Notes: generated by a model from the letters alone, not told the origin. DNA of 64,000 nucleotides from JAUWKC01 sp035527845 (GCA_035527845.1 DATKZT010000072.1:1-64000), one strand, 5' to 3'. Positions 18,479 to 28,027 are shown, counted from the stretch's first letter. Translations and numbers: made by a program.

Positions 18479-19672
18479 ATGGAATTAGCAAAGCGTTTGT
18501 CGAAACTTGGAACCGAAACGGCGTTTGCGGTCTCCGCCGAAGCGGCAAGACATGTCGCACAAGGCAACAGGGTATATCCTTTCCACCTCGGAGATATGAA
18601 TATCAAGACTCCGGACAATATTATCGAAGCCACTTACAGAGCGATGAAGGACGGGAAGACGGGGTATTGTCCGAATTACGGTATCGCGAAGCTGAGGGAG
18701 CTTCTGGCGGAGGACATCAATCAGAGCCACGGGACCAATTACACGATAGACAACGTGGCCATTCAGCCGGGCGGCAAACCGACGATAAGCAAGTTTTTCA
18801 TGGCGATGATGAACGCGGGCGATGAGGTTCTGTATCCGAATCCGGGCTATCCCATTTATGAGTCGCAGATTGAGTTTCAGGGTGGTATAGGGCTGCCTTA
18901 TACTTATCATGAAGGAAAGGAGAACTTCGAGCTGGATATAGATGGGATCGAGAAGAAGATTACCCCGCGGACGAAGCTGATTGTGGTAAACGACCTTCAG
19001 AATCCCACGGGCGCCGTGGCATCACGGCAGGAGTTGGAGGCGCTGGCGGATGTAATCAGGCGACACAATCTTTTTGTGCTTTGCGACGAGGCCTATTTTG
19101 ATATTCGCTACGGAGGCAAGTCCCTTTCGCTGGCGTCCCTTCCGGGGATGGCGGAGAGATGTCTGCTGCTGTACACGTTCAGCAAGAAGTTTGCGATGAC
19201 CGGCTGGCGGCTGGGGGCGAGTATCGGTCCGAAGGAAGTGATTGACGCGATAGCGAAGCTCAACGTGAACGACGAATCATGCTCCAATCATTTCATTCAA
19301 TACGGCGCGATAGAAGGGCTGACGGGCGACCAGTCGGGGCCGAGAAAAATTGTCGAGACGCTGCGGGGGCGACGGGACATGGCCGTTGCGATGCTGAATT
19401 CCATCGACGGCGTCAGATGTTTCAGGCCCAATGCGACTTTTTATCTTTTCCCGAACGTGACGGACGTGATGAAGCGTAAGGGCTTCGATGATTACGGGCG
19501 GTTTCGCCAGGCGGCGCTTGAAGAAACAGGGGTTTCTTTCTGCACGCGGCTGCATTTCGGCAGGGCGCTGCCGGGCGAGTCAGAGTTGTATATCCGCTTT
19601 GCCTACTCAGGAATCGACGTCGGCGATATCGAAGAAGGACTGACCAGGTTCAAGGAATGGCTTGAGGGTTAG
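18479..19672 (+). CDS. Pyridoxal-phosphate aminotransferase, class I/II (AspC/DapL-like fold)
   Basis: The 397-residue product starts at ATG 18479 after an AGGGGAG site; longer in-frame starts would overlap the aldolase gene. Fold-type I landmarks are present: GLPYTYHEG region, VVNDLQNPTGAVA (cofactor Asn), LCDEAYFDIRYGG (cofactor Asp) and YTFSKKFAMTGWRLG with the Schiff-base Lys near residue 236. C-terminal GESELYIRFAYSG supplies the substrate-carboxylate Arg. Such enzymes exchange amino groups between an amino acid and a 2-oxo acid. Its position between an aldolase and a transketolase hints at a role near pyruvate or another keto acid from sugar breakdown, but a housekeeping amino-acid role is equally possible. 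Confidence 0.85.
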   Translation: MELAKRLSKLGTETAFAVSAEAARHVAQGNRVYPFHLGDMNIKTPDNIIEATYRAMKDGKTGYCPNYGIAKLRELLAEDINQSHGTNYTIDNVAIQPGGKPTISKFFMAMMNAGDEVLYPNPGYPIYESQIEFQGGIGLPYTYHEGKENFELDIDGIEKKITPRTKLIVVNDLQNPTGAVASRQELEALADVIRRHNLFVLCDEAYFDIRYGGKSLSLASLPGMAERCLLLYTFSKKFAMTGWRLGASIGPKEVIDAIAKLNVNDESCSNHFIQYGAIEGLTGDQSGPRKIVETLRGRRDMAVAMLNSIDGVRCFRPNATFYLFPNVTDVMKRKGFDDYGRFRQAALEETGVSFCTRLHFGRALPGESELYIRFAYSGIDVGDIEEGLTRFKEWLEG

Positions 19673-19762
19673 AACAAGAGTATTGTGGTGATATGTTTTC
19701 GAGAAGTTATTTTTGATGCGAGCGCAGTGACAGATTAGTACCTATTTGGAAGATGTTCGAGG

Positions 19763-21775
19763 ATGACTGTTAAGCAACTTCAATCTGCGGCACGCAGGAT
19801 GCGAGCGTATGATATTCTGGCGATTCATTGTGCCGGTTCGGGCCATCCGGGCGGGACGCTTTCGATCATGGATATAGCCGCTGCGCTGTATCTGGAGGTG
19901 ATGAAACATAATCCCGACGACCCCGGCTGGCAGCATCGCGACCGCTGTATATGGTCGGCGGGTCACAAGACGCCGGCCTTGTATGTGGCCCTTGCGACCA
20001 CGGGGTATTGCATAATGGAGGATGTAATTACGCAACTGAGAAAACTCGACAGTCCCTTCGAAGGTCACCCGCATTGGCTCAAGCTGCCCGGCGTCGAAGT
20101 CTCGACCGGCTCGCTTGGGCAGGGCCTCGGCTTTGCCGTCGGTCAGGCGCTCGACGCCAAGGAGCGCGATCTCGATTACACAACCTACTGCATCTTAGGC
20201 GACGGCGAGCACGATGAGGGCAGTGTGTGGGAAGCGGTCATGGCGGCGGGCCATTTCAAACTGGACAACCTTGTTGCCATTGTGGACAAGAACGGGCTGC
20301 AGATTGACGGCCCGACGAAGCAGGTAATGGACATCGACCCCCTTGACGAAAAGTACAAGGCATTCAACTGGCACGTCATTACGATTGACGGCCACGATAT
20401 GCAGCAGATACTCGACGCTTTGAAGCGCGCTAAAAAGAACAAAGGCAAGCCGACGTGCATCATAGCCAAGACGATAAAAGGCAAGGGCGTCTCATTCATG
20501 GAAAATGAAGCGGGCTGGCACGGGGTGGCGACAAAAGGCCGGGAGCAGCTCGACAAGGCGCTGGCGGACATCGGGGCGGAAGAAGTCACCAAGGAATTTG
20601 TTGACAGGATGCTGGCTTTATCCGAGGAAATTAAACAACGAAATGAAAAACAAACGATGGCTATGCTTGCGAAGTTTTCGCGCGACTATTGGTGGAACAG
20701 CGAAGGGCAGATGAAAGTGCAGATGGACCCGACACGAATGGGATTCGGTCGTGCGCTGGATGAGATTGGCGAAGACGAGCGGTTGTGTACACTGCACGCC
20801 GATATTTCCGGCAGCATAAAGATTACGGATTTCGAGGCCAGGCATCCGGAGCGCAAGTCGCGGGTGTACAGTGTGGGTATCGCCGAGCAGAATATGGTCG
20901 GCGTCGCGTGCGGGCTGGCCCGGAACGGGCGAATTCCCATCGCAGGCACGTATGGGGTTTTTGCGGCCGGGAGGTGCTGGGACCAGTTGCGTACGACGGC
21001 CTGCTACAGCAATCTGAATATCAAGATGGCCGGCGCGCACGGGGGCATCTCGGTAGGTCCGGACGGCGCGACGCATCAGGCGCTGGAAGATATAGCGCTG
21101 ATGAACATTTTGCCTAATATGCACCTTGCGGTTCCCGCCGATTCTGTGGAGACCAAGAAAGCCGCCAAGGCGATCATTCTCGATGTTGTCGGGCCTGGTT
21201 ATATTCGTTTTGCACGCGAGGCGACGCCGGTAGTAACCACCGAGGACACGCCGTACGAATGGGGTGTTGCGAACGTCATACGGTATCGTGGTCGAAAACC
21301 GAGGTTTGTGGATGCGTTCGAGACGGTTCTTTCGACACAATACGAGAACGAGAACGAACAGATCGCGATTATCGCTTGTGGACCTATGGTCGCCGAGGCC
21401 ATGCGTGCAGCGTACATTCTCAAAGCCGAATATGATTTGGAGGTGCGTGTAATCAATATGCACACAGTCAAGCCTCTCGACCGTGCTGCCATCAAGGCGG
21501 CTGTGAAAGAGATAGGCGTTATTGTCACTGTCGAGGAGCACCAAACGGGCGGCTTCGGGTCTATCGTTGCGGCGGCGGCCTGCGAGGAGAAGAAATTCGA
21601 TGAGCCGCTCAAGATGGACATGCTCGGCGTTGACGACCGTTTTGGACAATCGGCGCCGCCGTGGCAGCTCTTGAGAAAATTCGGCCTGACGGCCGAGCAT
21701 ATTGTGCAGCGGGCCCTGGCATTATTAAAGGGAACACATACCCGTAAACATACAGAACCACGAGTAAGGTCTTGA
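19763..21775 (+). CDS. tkt: Transketolase, full-length
   Basis: The 670-residue cytosolic enzyme contains all three transketolase domains. The N-terminal thiamine-diphosphate domain has GSGHPGGTLSIMD, GSLGQGLG and GDGEHDEGSVWEA (near 146) followed by DKNGLQIDG. The pyrimidine-binding domain has VGIAEQNMVGVA and GTYGVFAAGRCWDQLRT, and HGGISVGPDGATHQ supplies substrate-binding His residues. The C-terminal domain ends about residue 655. Transketolase moves two-carbon ketol units between sugar phosphates in the non-oxidative pentose phosphate pathway. Here it sits directly between an aminotransferase and propeller member 4 (16 bases before the next start), so it is likely cotranscribed with polysaccharide-degradation genes and could be a paralogue devoted to pentoses such as the arabinose released by the GH51 enzyme. 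Confidence 0.93.
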   Translation: MTVKQLQSAARRMRAYDILAIHCAGSGHPGGTLSIMDIAAALYLEVMKHNPDDPGWQHRDRCIWSAGHKTPALYVALATTGYCIMEDVITQLRKLDSPFEGHPHWLKLPGVEVSTGSLGQGLGFAVGQALDAKERDLDYTTYCILGDGEHDEGSVWEAVMAAGHFKLDNLVAIVDKNGLQIDGPTKQVMDIDPLDEKYKAFNWHVITIDGHDMQQILDALKRAKKNKGKPTCIIAKTIKGKGVSFMENEAGWHGVATKGREQLDKALADIGAEEVTKEFVDRMLALSEEIKQRNEKQTMAMLAKFSRDYWWNSEGQMKVQMDPTRMGFGRALDEIGEDERLCTLHADISGSIKITDFEARHPERKSRVYSVGIAEQNMVGVACGLARNGRIPIAGTYGVFAAGRCWDQLRTTACYSNLNIKMAGAHGGISVGPDGATHQALEDIALMNILPNMHLAVPADSVETKKAAKAIILDVVGPGYIRFAREATPVVTTEDTPYEWGVANVIRYRGRKPRFVDAFETVLSTQYENENEQIAIIACGPMVAEAMRAAYILKAEYDLEVRVINMHTVKPLDRAAIKAAVKEIGVIVTVEEHQTGGFGSIVAAAACEEKKFDEPLKMDMLGVDDRFGQSAPPWQLLRKFGLTAEHIVQRALALLKGTHTRKHTEPRVRS

Positions 21776-21790
21776 TTGGAGAAAGGATGA

Positions 21791-23728
21791 ATGATGAACA
21801 AGACGATGATTACAGCAGTGCTGGCATTTTGTTTTGTCGGGGCGGCGGGCGTTGAGGCAAAGATGCCGCCGCCGATAGAGCAGTGCGCGTCGGAGCCGAT
21901 CAAGTACGTGGGCGGGGCAAAATGCGATAAGCATTATTATGACGGGAGGCTTCGTTATGCGATTGGGGTTCACAACTATCAGGCGATGCGTGCGAACCGC
22001 ACCAAGCCGTCGGAAGGCGGGACGGTGGGCTGGACTTACAACCATCAGCCTTATTTATGCTATTGGAAGGGTCGTTTCTATCTTGAGTACCTGAGCAATC
22101 TCACCGGCGAGCACGTGCCTCCGGGGCGGACGCTGCTGATGACTTCCGATGACGGCCTGCACTGGTCGAATCCGAGGGTATTGTTTCCGAAATATGCCCT
22201 TCCGGAAATTAACGGCGACTATCCGGATATCGGGCACGCGGAGCTTCCGGCGGGCACTTTTTCCGTGATGCACCAGAGGATGGGGTTCTACGTTGCGCCC
22301 GACGGAAGGCTTCTGTCGCTGGCGTTTTACAGTTTCTGCCCAACGCCGTTCAGAGGTCCTAACAATGGTCAGGGTCTCGGCAGGGTTGTGCGCGAGGTCC
22401 ATGAGGACGGGACATTCGGACCAATCTACTTCATCAGGTACAATCGTCACGCCGGCTGGAACGAGAAGAACACGAATTATCCGTTCTACAAAGAAAGCGC
22501 CGACAAGGGTTTCGTCAAGGCGTGCGACGATCTTCTGGCAAACAAGCTGATGACCCAGCAGTGGCAGGAGGAGGATATGGCCGATGACGGTTTCTTTGCC
22601 ACCGGCGTCGATGACGCATTAAAGGCGTTCAGCTGGTGTCACAGGCCCGACGGTGTGGTGGTAGGAGTATGGAAGAACCAGAAGTCGGCACTCAGTGCTG
22701 ATGACGGCAAGACCTGGACCAAAATTGGAGAGAACAAGTCACTGATGACATGCGGCGCCAAGACATGGGTGCAGAAGACCGATGACGGCCGTTACGCACT
22801 GGTCTATAATCATTCGGCTACCGAAGCAAACCGCTTTCCGATGACGGTAATGACCAGCGACGATGCACATATCTTCGACGGGCTGCTCTGCCTTAACGGT
22901 GAATGTCCTCCGATGCGGTTCTTCGGCATGCACAAGAATTACGGGACGCAGTATTTCCGCGGAATCGTCGAAGGCAACGGGAATCCGCCGGGGGACCAGA
23001 TGTGGAACACGTACAGCGTGAACAAGGAGGATATATGGGTTTCGCGGACGCCGGTGCCGATTCGCGGGACGGTCGATACGCATTTCTCTCAGGATTTCGA
23101 GGGGGTCGCGAAGGCGTCGGACCTTTCGATGTGGAATCTTTATGTGCCGCAGTGGGCGCCGATATCGATCGTGGATGACCCCGCCAAGAGGGGTAACAAG
23201 TGCCTGGAGCTTCGCGATGAAGAACCCTACGATTACGCGATCGCTCAGAGAGCTTTTCCGGAAAGCAAGAAGGTAACTGTAGAGTTCAGGATATATATAG
23301 ACAAGGGCGGCAGCAGTTTCCTTTACGTCGAGGTTCAGGATAAATCAGGCTACAGACCGATGTCCCTTCGGCTCGACGATCAGTTTCTTATGATGGACAG
23401 GGGCAATGTGGACCCTGATGCGATGCCAATCAAGGTCGGCAAATGGTATCGGGTAAAGATGGAGCTGGATTGCGGCAAGAAGGAGTACGCTCTTTACGTG
23501 GACGGAAAAGAGATTCATGATAACATCGAGTTTGCGCGGACCGACAAGGTTGACAGTGTCGAGAGGCTTGTTTTCCGCACCGGGCCGTGGCGGGGCGATG
23601 TGCGACAATTTATCCTCGAACGTGAGCCTGCAACGAAGGCGATTTTTATCGAAGACCTGTATGGCACGGATGACAGGTCGCCCGGGAGTATATATCTGAT
23701 TGATGACGTTAAGACGCAGGGACAATAG
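21791..23728 (+). CDS. Secreted Asp-box beta-propeller protein, YNHQP/HQRMG family (member 4)
   Basis: The 645-residue protein has two adjacent ATG codons (21791 and 21794); GAAAGGA lies three and six bases upstream, so 21794 may be the true start. A signal peptide ends at VEA. KMPPPIEQCASEPIKYVGG at the mature N-terminus matches member 1 (4272) and both lack PA14. The propeller shows YNHQPYLCYW, MHQRMGFYVAPDGRL, RYNRHAGWNEKNT, SADDGKTW, ALVYNHSATEANR and YSVNKEDIWVSR. The C-terminal LamG-like domain (ELRDEEPYDYAIAQRAFP) completes it. Members 1 and 4 are the closest pair within their subfamily. A structural or enzymatic role on an external polysaccharide is inferred only from secretion and context. 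Confidence 0.85.
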   Translation: MMNKTMITAVLAFCFVGAAGVEAKMPPPIEQCASEPIKYVGGAKCDKHYYDGRLRYAIGVHNYQAMRANRTKPSEGGTVGWTYNHQPYLCYWKGRFYLEYLSNLTGEHVPPGRTLLMTSDDGLHWSNPRVLFPKYALPEINGDYPDIGHAELPAGTFSVMHQRMGFYVAPDGRLLSLAFYSFCPTPFRGPNNGQGLGRVVREVHEDGTFGPIYFIRYNRHAGWNEKNTNYPFYKESADKGFVKACDDLLANKLMTQQWQEEDMADDGFFATGVDDALKAFSWCHRPDGVVVGVWKNQKSALSADDGKTWTKIGENKSLMTCGAKTWVQKTDDGRYALVYNHSATEANRFPMTVMTSDDAHIFDGLLCLNGECPPMRFFGMHKNYGTQYFRGIVEGNGNPPGDQMWNTYSVNKEDIWVSRTPVPIRGTVDTHFSQDFEGVAKASDLSMWNLYVPQWAPISIVDDPAKRGNKCLELRDEEPYDYAIAQRAFPESKKVTVEFRIYIDKGGSSFLYVEVQDKSGYRPMSLRLDDQFLMMDRGNVDPDAMPIKVGKWYRVKMELDCGKKEYALYVDGKEIHDNIEFARTDKVDSVERLVFRTGPWRGDVRQFILEREPATKAIFIEDLYGTDDRSPGSIYLIDDVKTQGQ

Positions 23729-23789
23729 CGTCCTGAAAAGGTAATGAAACGGCCGGTGTGTAAACGTGTATATACATCTTCAATTTTGG

Positions 23790-23814
23790 GGCCGCTCTGG
23801 AAAAGTGAGCGGCC
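23790..23814 (+). terminator. Hairpin after propeller member 4, possible terminator
   Basis: GGCCGCTC at 23790-23797 and GAGCGGCC at 23807-23814 form a perfect eight-base GC-rich stem with a nine-base loop, 60 bases after the stop of the 21791 gene. The downstream bases AGAAAATGTTTT hold only a short T-run, so termination would be imperfect. Confidence 0.45.
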
Positions 23815-23907
23815 AGAAAATGTTTTCTGAGGGTCAGATTCGTGACTGATCAGGATTGACCACTCAAAGTTACAGGGGCCCTACATATAATTGCAAAGGA
23901 GCAAAAA

Positions 23908-24831
23908 ATGAAAAGACTCAAGACTATCGTGGTTTGTTGTTTCGCGGCGCTATTCTTTTCGGTGACGAACGGCTATGCGAAAGAACCGTCGTCATTCAGG
24001 TTCACTCTGACGGGCGACCCGCGGGCGGGGCTGTCGAAGTGGCGACACACGCTCAAACAGATGAAAGCCAGAACCGACGGGAAGTTTGCTTTCCACATAA
24101 CGGCGGGCGATTACTTCGAAGAGGACCGGAGCACAATGGCATTTGATTTTTACGATGCCCTGAAAGGCGAATTCGGTGACAGTGTGGTGTGGTATCCGGG
24201 ACTGGGCAATCATGAGCTTAAGGGCGGCGCCATTGATGTTGCCTGGCTCAGGCAGTACTACCGTGACCATTTGATGGGCAAAGTCAATCCCGGCCCCAAG
24301 GGGTGTGAAGAGACAACGTATTCGTGGGACTACAAGAATGCGCACTTTGTCCAGCTCGACATGTACTATGACGGGACCAAACGTGATAAGGACGGGGTGT
24401 TCAGCGACTTACTGTATGACTGGCTCGTCGAAGACCTGAACAAGAACACGAAGCAGGTGGTTTTTGTGATTTACCATGAGCCGGCGTTCCCGAATGGCCG
24501 AGGAGGCAAGGACAACTCACCTGCCCAGTGGAAGCGTTTTTTGAAATTGCTCAACGACAGAAAGGTTGTGGCCGGTCTGTGCGCACACACGCATACCTAC
24601 GCCAGATACCAGGTCGAGGGGGACTGGGAGAGTTTCACCTGGGAAGTTGACGCCGGCAACGCGGGGCGAATGAGCCACGGTGACAAGGAGCAGACTTTTG
24701 TCGACATAACGGTTTACGAGGACGGGCGAGTGAGATTCGATACGTGGCGGGGACTCGAGGGCGAGGACTTCAAGAAGACCGATTCATGGACGGCCGGGGT
24801 TGCCAGGGAGGCGGTTTCAGCGAAGAATTAG
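23908..24831 (+). CDS. Secreted calcineurin-like metallophosphoesterase
   Basis: The 307-residue product has a GGAG-type ribosome-binding site (AAAGGAG) before ATG 23908 and a signal peptide ending GYA. The metal-binding blocks are in order: TGDPRAG (with Arg in place of the usual His, as in the 11376 enzyme), TAGDYF, GLGNHEL, YHEPAFP and CAHTHTYARY, where AHTH stands for the usual GHxH. It lacks the PepSY-like half of the other phosphoesterase. It would hydrolyse a phosphoester in the periplasm or outside the cell. The exact substrate is unknown; purple-acid-phosphatase-like or alkaline phosphatase-like roles are possible. Confidence 0.85.
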   Translation: MKRLKTIVVCCFAALFFSVTNGYAKEPSSFRFTLTGDPRAGLSKWRHTLKQMKARTDGKFAFHITAGDYFEEDRSTMAFDFYDALKGEFGDSVVWYPGLGNHELKGGAIDVAWLRQYYRDHLMGKVNPGPKGCEETTYSWDYKNAHFVQLDMYYDGTKRDKDGVFSDLLYDWLVEDLNKNTKQVVFVIYHEPAFPNGRGGKDNSPAQWKRFLKLLNDRKVVAGLCAHTHTYARYQVEGDWESFTWEVDAGNAGRMSHGDKEQTFVDITVYEDGRVRFDTWRGLEGEDFKKTDSWTAGVAREAVSAKN

Positions 24832-24839
24832 CGTGTTTG

Positions 24840-24868
24840 TTGTCACACGCATATTGTGTAAATATGTT
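24840..24868 (+). promoter_or_regulatory. Sigma70-type promoter candidate for the Tat oxidoreductase gene
   Basis: TTGTCA (24840-24845), a 17-base spacer and TATGTT (24863-24868) lie 28 bases before ATG 24897. The spacer includes an ACAC...GTGT inverted pair that could serve as an operator. This suggests the oxidoreductase is transcribed separately from the phosphoesterase. Confidence 0.5.
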
Positions 24869-24896
24869 TCTATTAACTTAGTGTGAGGAGACTGTT

Positions 24897-26174
24897 ATGA
24901 GCGAGTTATCACGAAGAGATTTTATCAAGAAGACGGCTGCCGGCATTGCGGTACCATCCGTGATTCTGGCCGGGGCCAGGAGAGGGCTTGCTGCGCCGAG
25001 CGAGCGTGTTCGGATCGCGGTGATCGGCGTCGGGGGCCAGGGCAGCGGCCATGCCAAGGGCTGGGCCAAGATGGAGGAGACCGAGCTGGTGGCGGTCTGC
25101 GATGTTGACCCGGAACATCGCGATAAGGTGGCGAAGGAGACCAACAGCAAGCCGGTCGAGGATTATCGTCGCATCATGGACGATAAGAGCATCGATGCGG
25201 TGAGCATTGCGACCCCCGACCACTGGCACACGCCGGTCGCGCTGGCGGCGCTGGTTGCTGGCAAGCACGTCTATGTCGAAAAGCCGTGCTGCCACAAGAT
25301 CTGGGAAGGCAGCCTGCTGGTCAAGGCGGCGAAGGAATTCGGGCTTTGCGTGCAGCACGGTACGCAGTACCGCGGCAACGATGACGCCATCGAAGGCATC
25401 CGACAGATGCGCGAGGAAGGCGTCATCGGCGAGATGCACATGGCCAAGGCGATCAACCACCAGCGTCGAGACAAGATCGGCCGGGCGCCGGTGACGGATC
25501 CGCCGCCGGGCGTGAATTATGACTTGTGGCTCGGATCGGCGCCGGTTCACGGGTTCACGAAGAATCGCTGGCATTACAATTGGCACTGGTTCTGGGACTA
25601 TGGCACGGGTGACATGGGCAATGACGGCATCCATCAGGTTGACGTTGCGCGCTGGGGCGTGGGCCAGATGTACCCGAAGGCGGCGTTGGTCTCCGGCGGC
25701 CAGTTGTGGTATGACGACGACCATGAGACGCCAGATACACAAACGATCGTGTTCGAGTACGACGGCTGCCACCTGATTTTCGAGATGCGGCTGTGGACCG
25801 ACTACAAGCTGGAAGGCCATGACAACGGCGTGATTTTCTACGGCACGAAGGGCAAGATGGAAATCGGCCGCAAGGGCTGTCATGTCATCGTTGATGGTGA
25901 CAGCAAGAAGATCGAAGGCAAAGGCAACAGCGGTGGTATCCGCGGCAATTTCATCCAGTGCATCAAGGCGAATGATCCGTCGAAGCTGCTGGCCCCCATC
26001 GACGAGGGGTTTGCCTCCGCCGTGCTGTGCCATATCGGCAATATCGGCGTGCGGCTGGGCGGCGCCCGTCTGGAGTACGACGGCAACAACCACCGGTTCA
26101 TCAACAACGACGAAGCCAACAAGTACGTCAAGGGCGATTACCGCCAGGGTTATGAACTTGCATATACCGGCTAA
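24897..26174 (+). CDS. Tat-exported Gfo/Idh/MocA-family oxidoreductase
   Basis: The 425-residue protein starts at ATG 24897 after GTGAGGAG and opens with a twin-arginine signal (SRRDFIKKTAAG), so it is exported folded, presumably with its nicotinamide cofactor bound. The Rossmann domain shows AVIGVGGQGSGHAKG, ATPDHWHT and VEKPCCHK, where the EKP Lys is the usual catalytic residue of the family. The C-terminal alpha/beta domain has NWHWFWDYGTGDMGNDGIHQ with the conserved DxGxH-like pattern. Members oxidise or reduce sugars and sugar acids; some exported relatives (GH109) hydrolyse glycosides by an NAD-dependent route, so that activity is possible here. Codon choice is visibly richer in C at third positions than in neighbouring genes, which may reflect high expression or a different origin. 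Confidence 0.9.
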   Translation: MSELSRRDFIKKTAAGIAVPSVILAGARRGLAAPSERVRIAVIGVGGQGSGHAKGWAKMEETELVAVCDVDPEHRDKVAKETNSKPVEDYRRIMDDKSIDAVSIATPDHWHTPVALAALVAGKHVYVEKPCCHKIWEGSLLVKAAKEFGLCVQHGTQYRGNDDAIEGIRQMREEGVIGEMHMAKAINHQRRDKIGRAPVTDPPPGVNYDLWLGSAPVHGFTKNRWHYNWHWFWDYGTGDMGNDGIHQVDVARWGVGQMYPKAALVSGGQLWYDDDHETPDTQTIVFEYDGCHLIFEMRLWTDYKLEGHDNGVIFYGTKGKMEIGRKGCHVIVDGDSKKIEGKGNSGGIRGNFIQCIKANDPSKLLAPIDEGFASAVLCHIGNIGVRLGGARLEYDGNNHRFINNDEANKYVKGDYRQGYELAYTG

Positions 26175-26201
26175 ATTGTTTTGTTCTGCCGGTCAGACTG
26201 T

Positions 26202-26257
26202 AAGGACATCCGTTCGGCTGCGACGGCACGGTGTCGCCGCAGCCGGACACTGTCCTT
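26202..26257 (+). terminator. Long GC-rich hairpin after the oxidoreductase, probable terminator
   Basis: Outer arms AAGGACA (26202-26208) and TGTCCTT (26251-26257) enclose inner arms CGGCTGCG (26215-26222) and CGCAGCCG (26238-26245). The structure starts 28 bases after the stop codon. There is no T-run, so it may be a factor-dependent terminator or an mRNA 3' stabiliser. Confidence 0.5.
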
Positions 26258-26368
26258 GTGTGAACCTTTGGTCCTGAAGGGAGGAGCGTACAGCCTCCCC
26301 AGGCTTATAATGTGTTTTGCTGCGCTGTTCGACCTCACAGAGACAGCCAGTTAAGGAGAAGGATTCTT

Positions 26369-28027
26369 ATGAATATGGAAAAGATGAGCACCTGCTTAAG
26401 TCTTAGTTTGACGACTATGCTGTTGTTTTGCCCTTGTGCGTCGGCGCTGAAAAAAGACTCAGCGGGTGCTCGGAACAGCGGATACAGGCAGGGGCTCGTC
26501 GGGGCGTGGTATGAGGGCGACGATCTTACAAGAGTCGGCGACGGCATGAAAATATCGAGTCTTGAAGAAACATGGGGCGCTAATCACGGGCAAGGAAACG
26601 ACTGGTCCGGTCAATGGGTGGGCTTTATTACCGCGCCGGTGACGGGCGAGATCACTTTCTATGGTGAATCCAATAAGGAATTTATCGTTGAGATAGCGCA
26701 GAAGAAAATCATCCACATCCAAGACAATAAGGGACAAAACAGCGGGTCAGTTGAAATGGAAAAGGGCAGAAAGTACTCTGTCAACGTCAAGTATCTGCAG
26801 CATACCGGCGGGACGGGCCATTTCAGAGTGATGTGGAGCTGGTCGGGGAAGGAAAAGGTACTGGTTCCATCGGAGACTCTTGGCTTCACTGCCGAACAGG
26901 CCGAGCACTGGAATTATATCGAGCAGCCTGACCCGGCTGCGTTTGATTTTGGCACTCTGAAGACAATCCCGGTTGAAAATTACTTAGCATACAGTGAGCC
27001 AGGCAGATTCGGGGGCTGGCCTGCAAATAACGGCGTATGGATATGGGGCAATGAGATAGTCGTAGGCCTCGAACAGGGCTACCATGATCCGCAGCCGGGC
27101 GGAGGCCACGCCATTCGCAGGGACAAGCCTCAGTTGAATGTGTTGTCGCGAAGTCTTGACGGAGGTGAGACCTGGAAGCTCGAAGACCCGGATAATTTTG
27201 TTGATGACGACGTTGACGAGGATGAGCACGTAAAGGATTGTCCGGGAGTGGATTTTGCGCATCCCGATTTTGCTATGAGAGTTGGCGGGAGCAGGTTCTT
27301 CGTATCTTACGATCGGGGCAGGAATTGGGAGGGACCTTACCGAGTGGCCATAACAGGCAAGAACGTGGGAAGGCTTACCTCGCGGACTGATTATATTGTA
27401 AAGGGACCAAAGGAATGCCTGGTGTTCATGTCGGCTGAGACTGGAGTGGTCGAATCGAACTATCAGGACAGGGCGTTTTGCGCACGAACCACCGATGGCG
27501 GCAAGAGCTTCGAGTTCCAGGGGTGGATGACGCATGATGTTGAGGTGCGTTCTGTTATGCCGTCAACTGTTTACGTCGGCGACAAGCATCTGGTCTCTGT
27601 GATGCGGCGCAAGCATGAGCAGAAATTCGAAGGTCGTCCGTCGGTTACGAAAAACTGGATCGAAGCGGCGGAATCGAAGGATGACGGCAAGACGTGGGTG
27701 AGTCTCGGCAAGGTGGCCGATACCGATCTCGGTGACCGCAACGGCAATCCGCCGGCCATGGTAAGACTCAAAGACGGTAGACTCTGTGTTGCCTACGGGT
27801 ACAGGGCTTTCCCGTACGGTATCCGGATTAAGCTGAGCAGTGATAACGGCAAGACGTGGAGTGATGAGATTGCCCTTCGTACCGACGGCGGGACGTGGGA
27901 CCTTGGTTATCCGCGCATGGTGCAAAGGCCTGACGGGAATGTCGTTACCATTTACTACTTCAACACACCGCAGGTCCCTGCCCAGCATATTGCGGCGACA
28001 ATTTGGGATCCAAAGGAAGTAAAGTAG
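26369..28027 (+). CDS. Secreted PA14 + sialidase-like propeller, GWPAN family (member 1)
   Basis: The 552-residue product starts at ATG 26369, ten bases after AAGGAG; an ATG at 26312 would spoil the signal peptide. After the signal (about 1-25) comes a PA14-like module (about 35-180; GNDWSGQWVGFI, VMWSWSGKEKVLVP). The rest is a probable six- or seven-bladed propeller with five Asp-box turns: SLDGGETW, SYDRGRNW, TTDGGKSF, SKDDGKTW and SSDNGKTW. The family signature is GRFGGWPANNGVWIWG at the start of blade one, followed by DFAHPDF, a GNPPAMVRL block and HIAATIWDP at the end. Typical annotation would be sialidase-family protein. The canonical sialidase FRIP motif is not seen, and other propeller families (GH93, GH145, PL24/25) are structurally similar, so activity is unassigned. 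Confidence 0.85.
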   Translation: MNMEKMSTCLSLSLTTMLLFCPCASALKKDSAGARNSGYRQGLVGAWYEGDDLTRVGDGMKISSLEETWGANHGQGNDWSGQWVGFITAPVTGEITFYGESNKEFIVEIAQKKIIHIQDNKGQNSGSVEMEKGRKYSVNVKYLQHTGGTGHFRVMWSWSGKEKVLVPSETLGFTAEQAEHWNYIEQPDPAAFDFGTLKTIPVENYLAYSEPGRFGGWPANNGVWIWGNEIVVGLEQGYHDPQPGGGHAIRRDKPQLNVLSRSLDGGETWKLEDPDNFVDDDVDEDEHVKDCPGVDFAHPDFAMRVGGSRFFVSYDRGRNWEGPYRVAITGKNVGRLTSRTDYIVKGPKECLVFMSAETGVVESNYQDRAFCARTTDGGKSFEFQGWMTHDVEVRSVMPSTVYVGDKHLVSVMRRKHEQKFEGRPSVTKNWIEAAESKDDGKTWVSLGKVADTDLGDRNGNPPAMVRLKDGRLCVAYGYRAFPYGIRIKLSSDNGKTWSDEIALRTDGGTWDLGYPRMVQRPDGNVVTIYYFNTPQVPAQHIAATIWDPKEVK

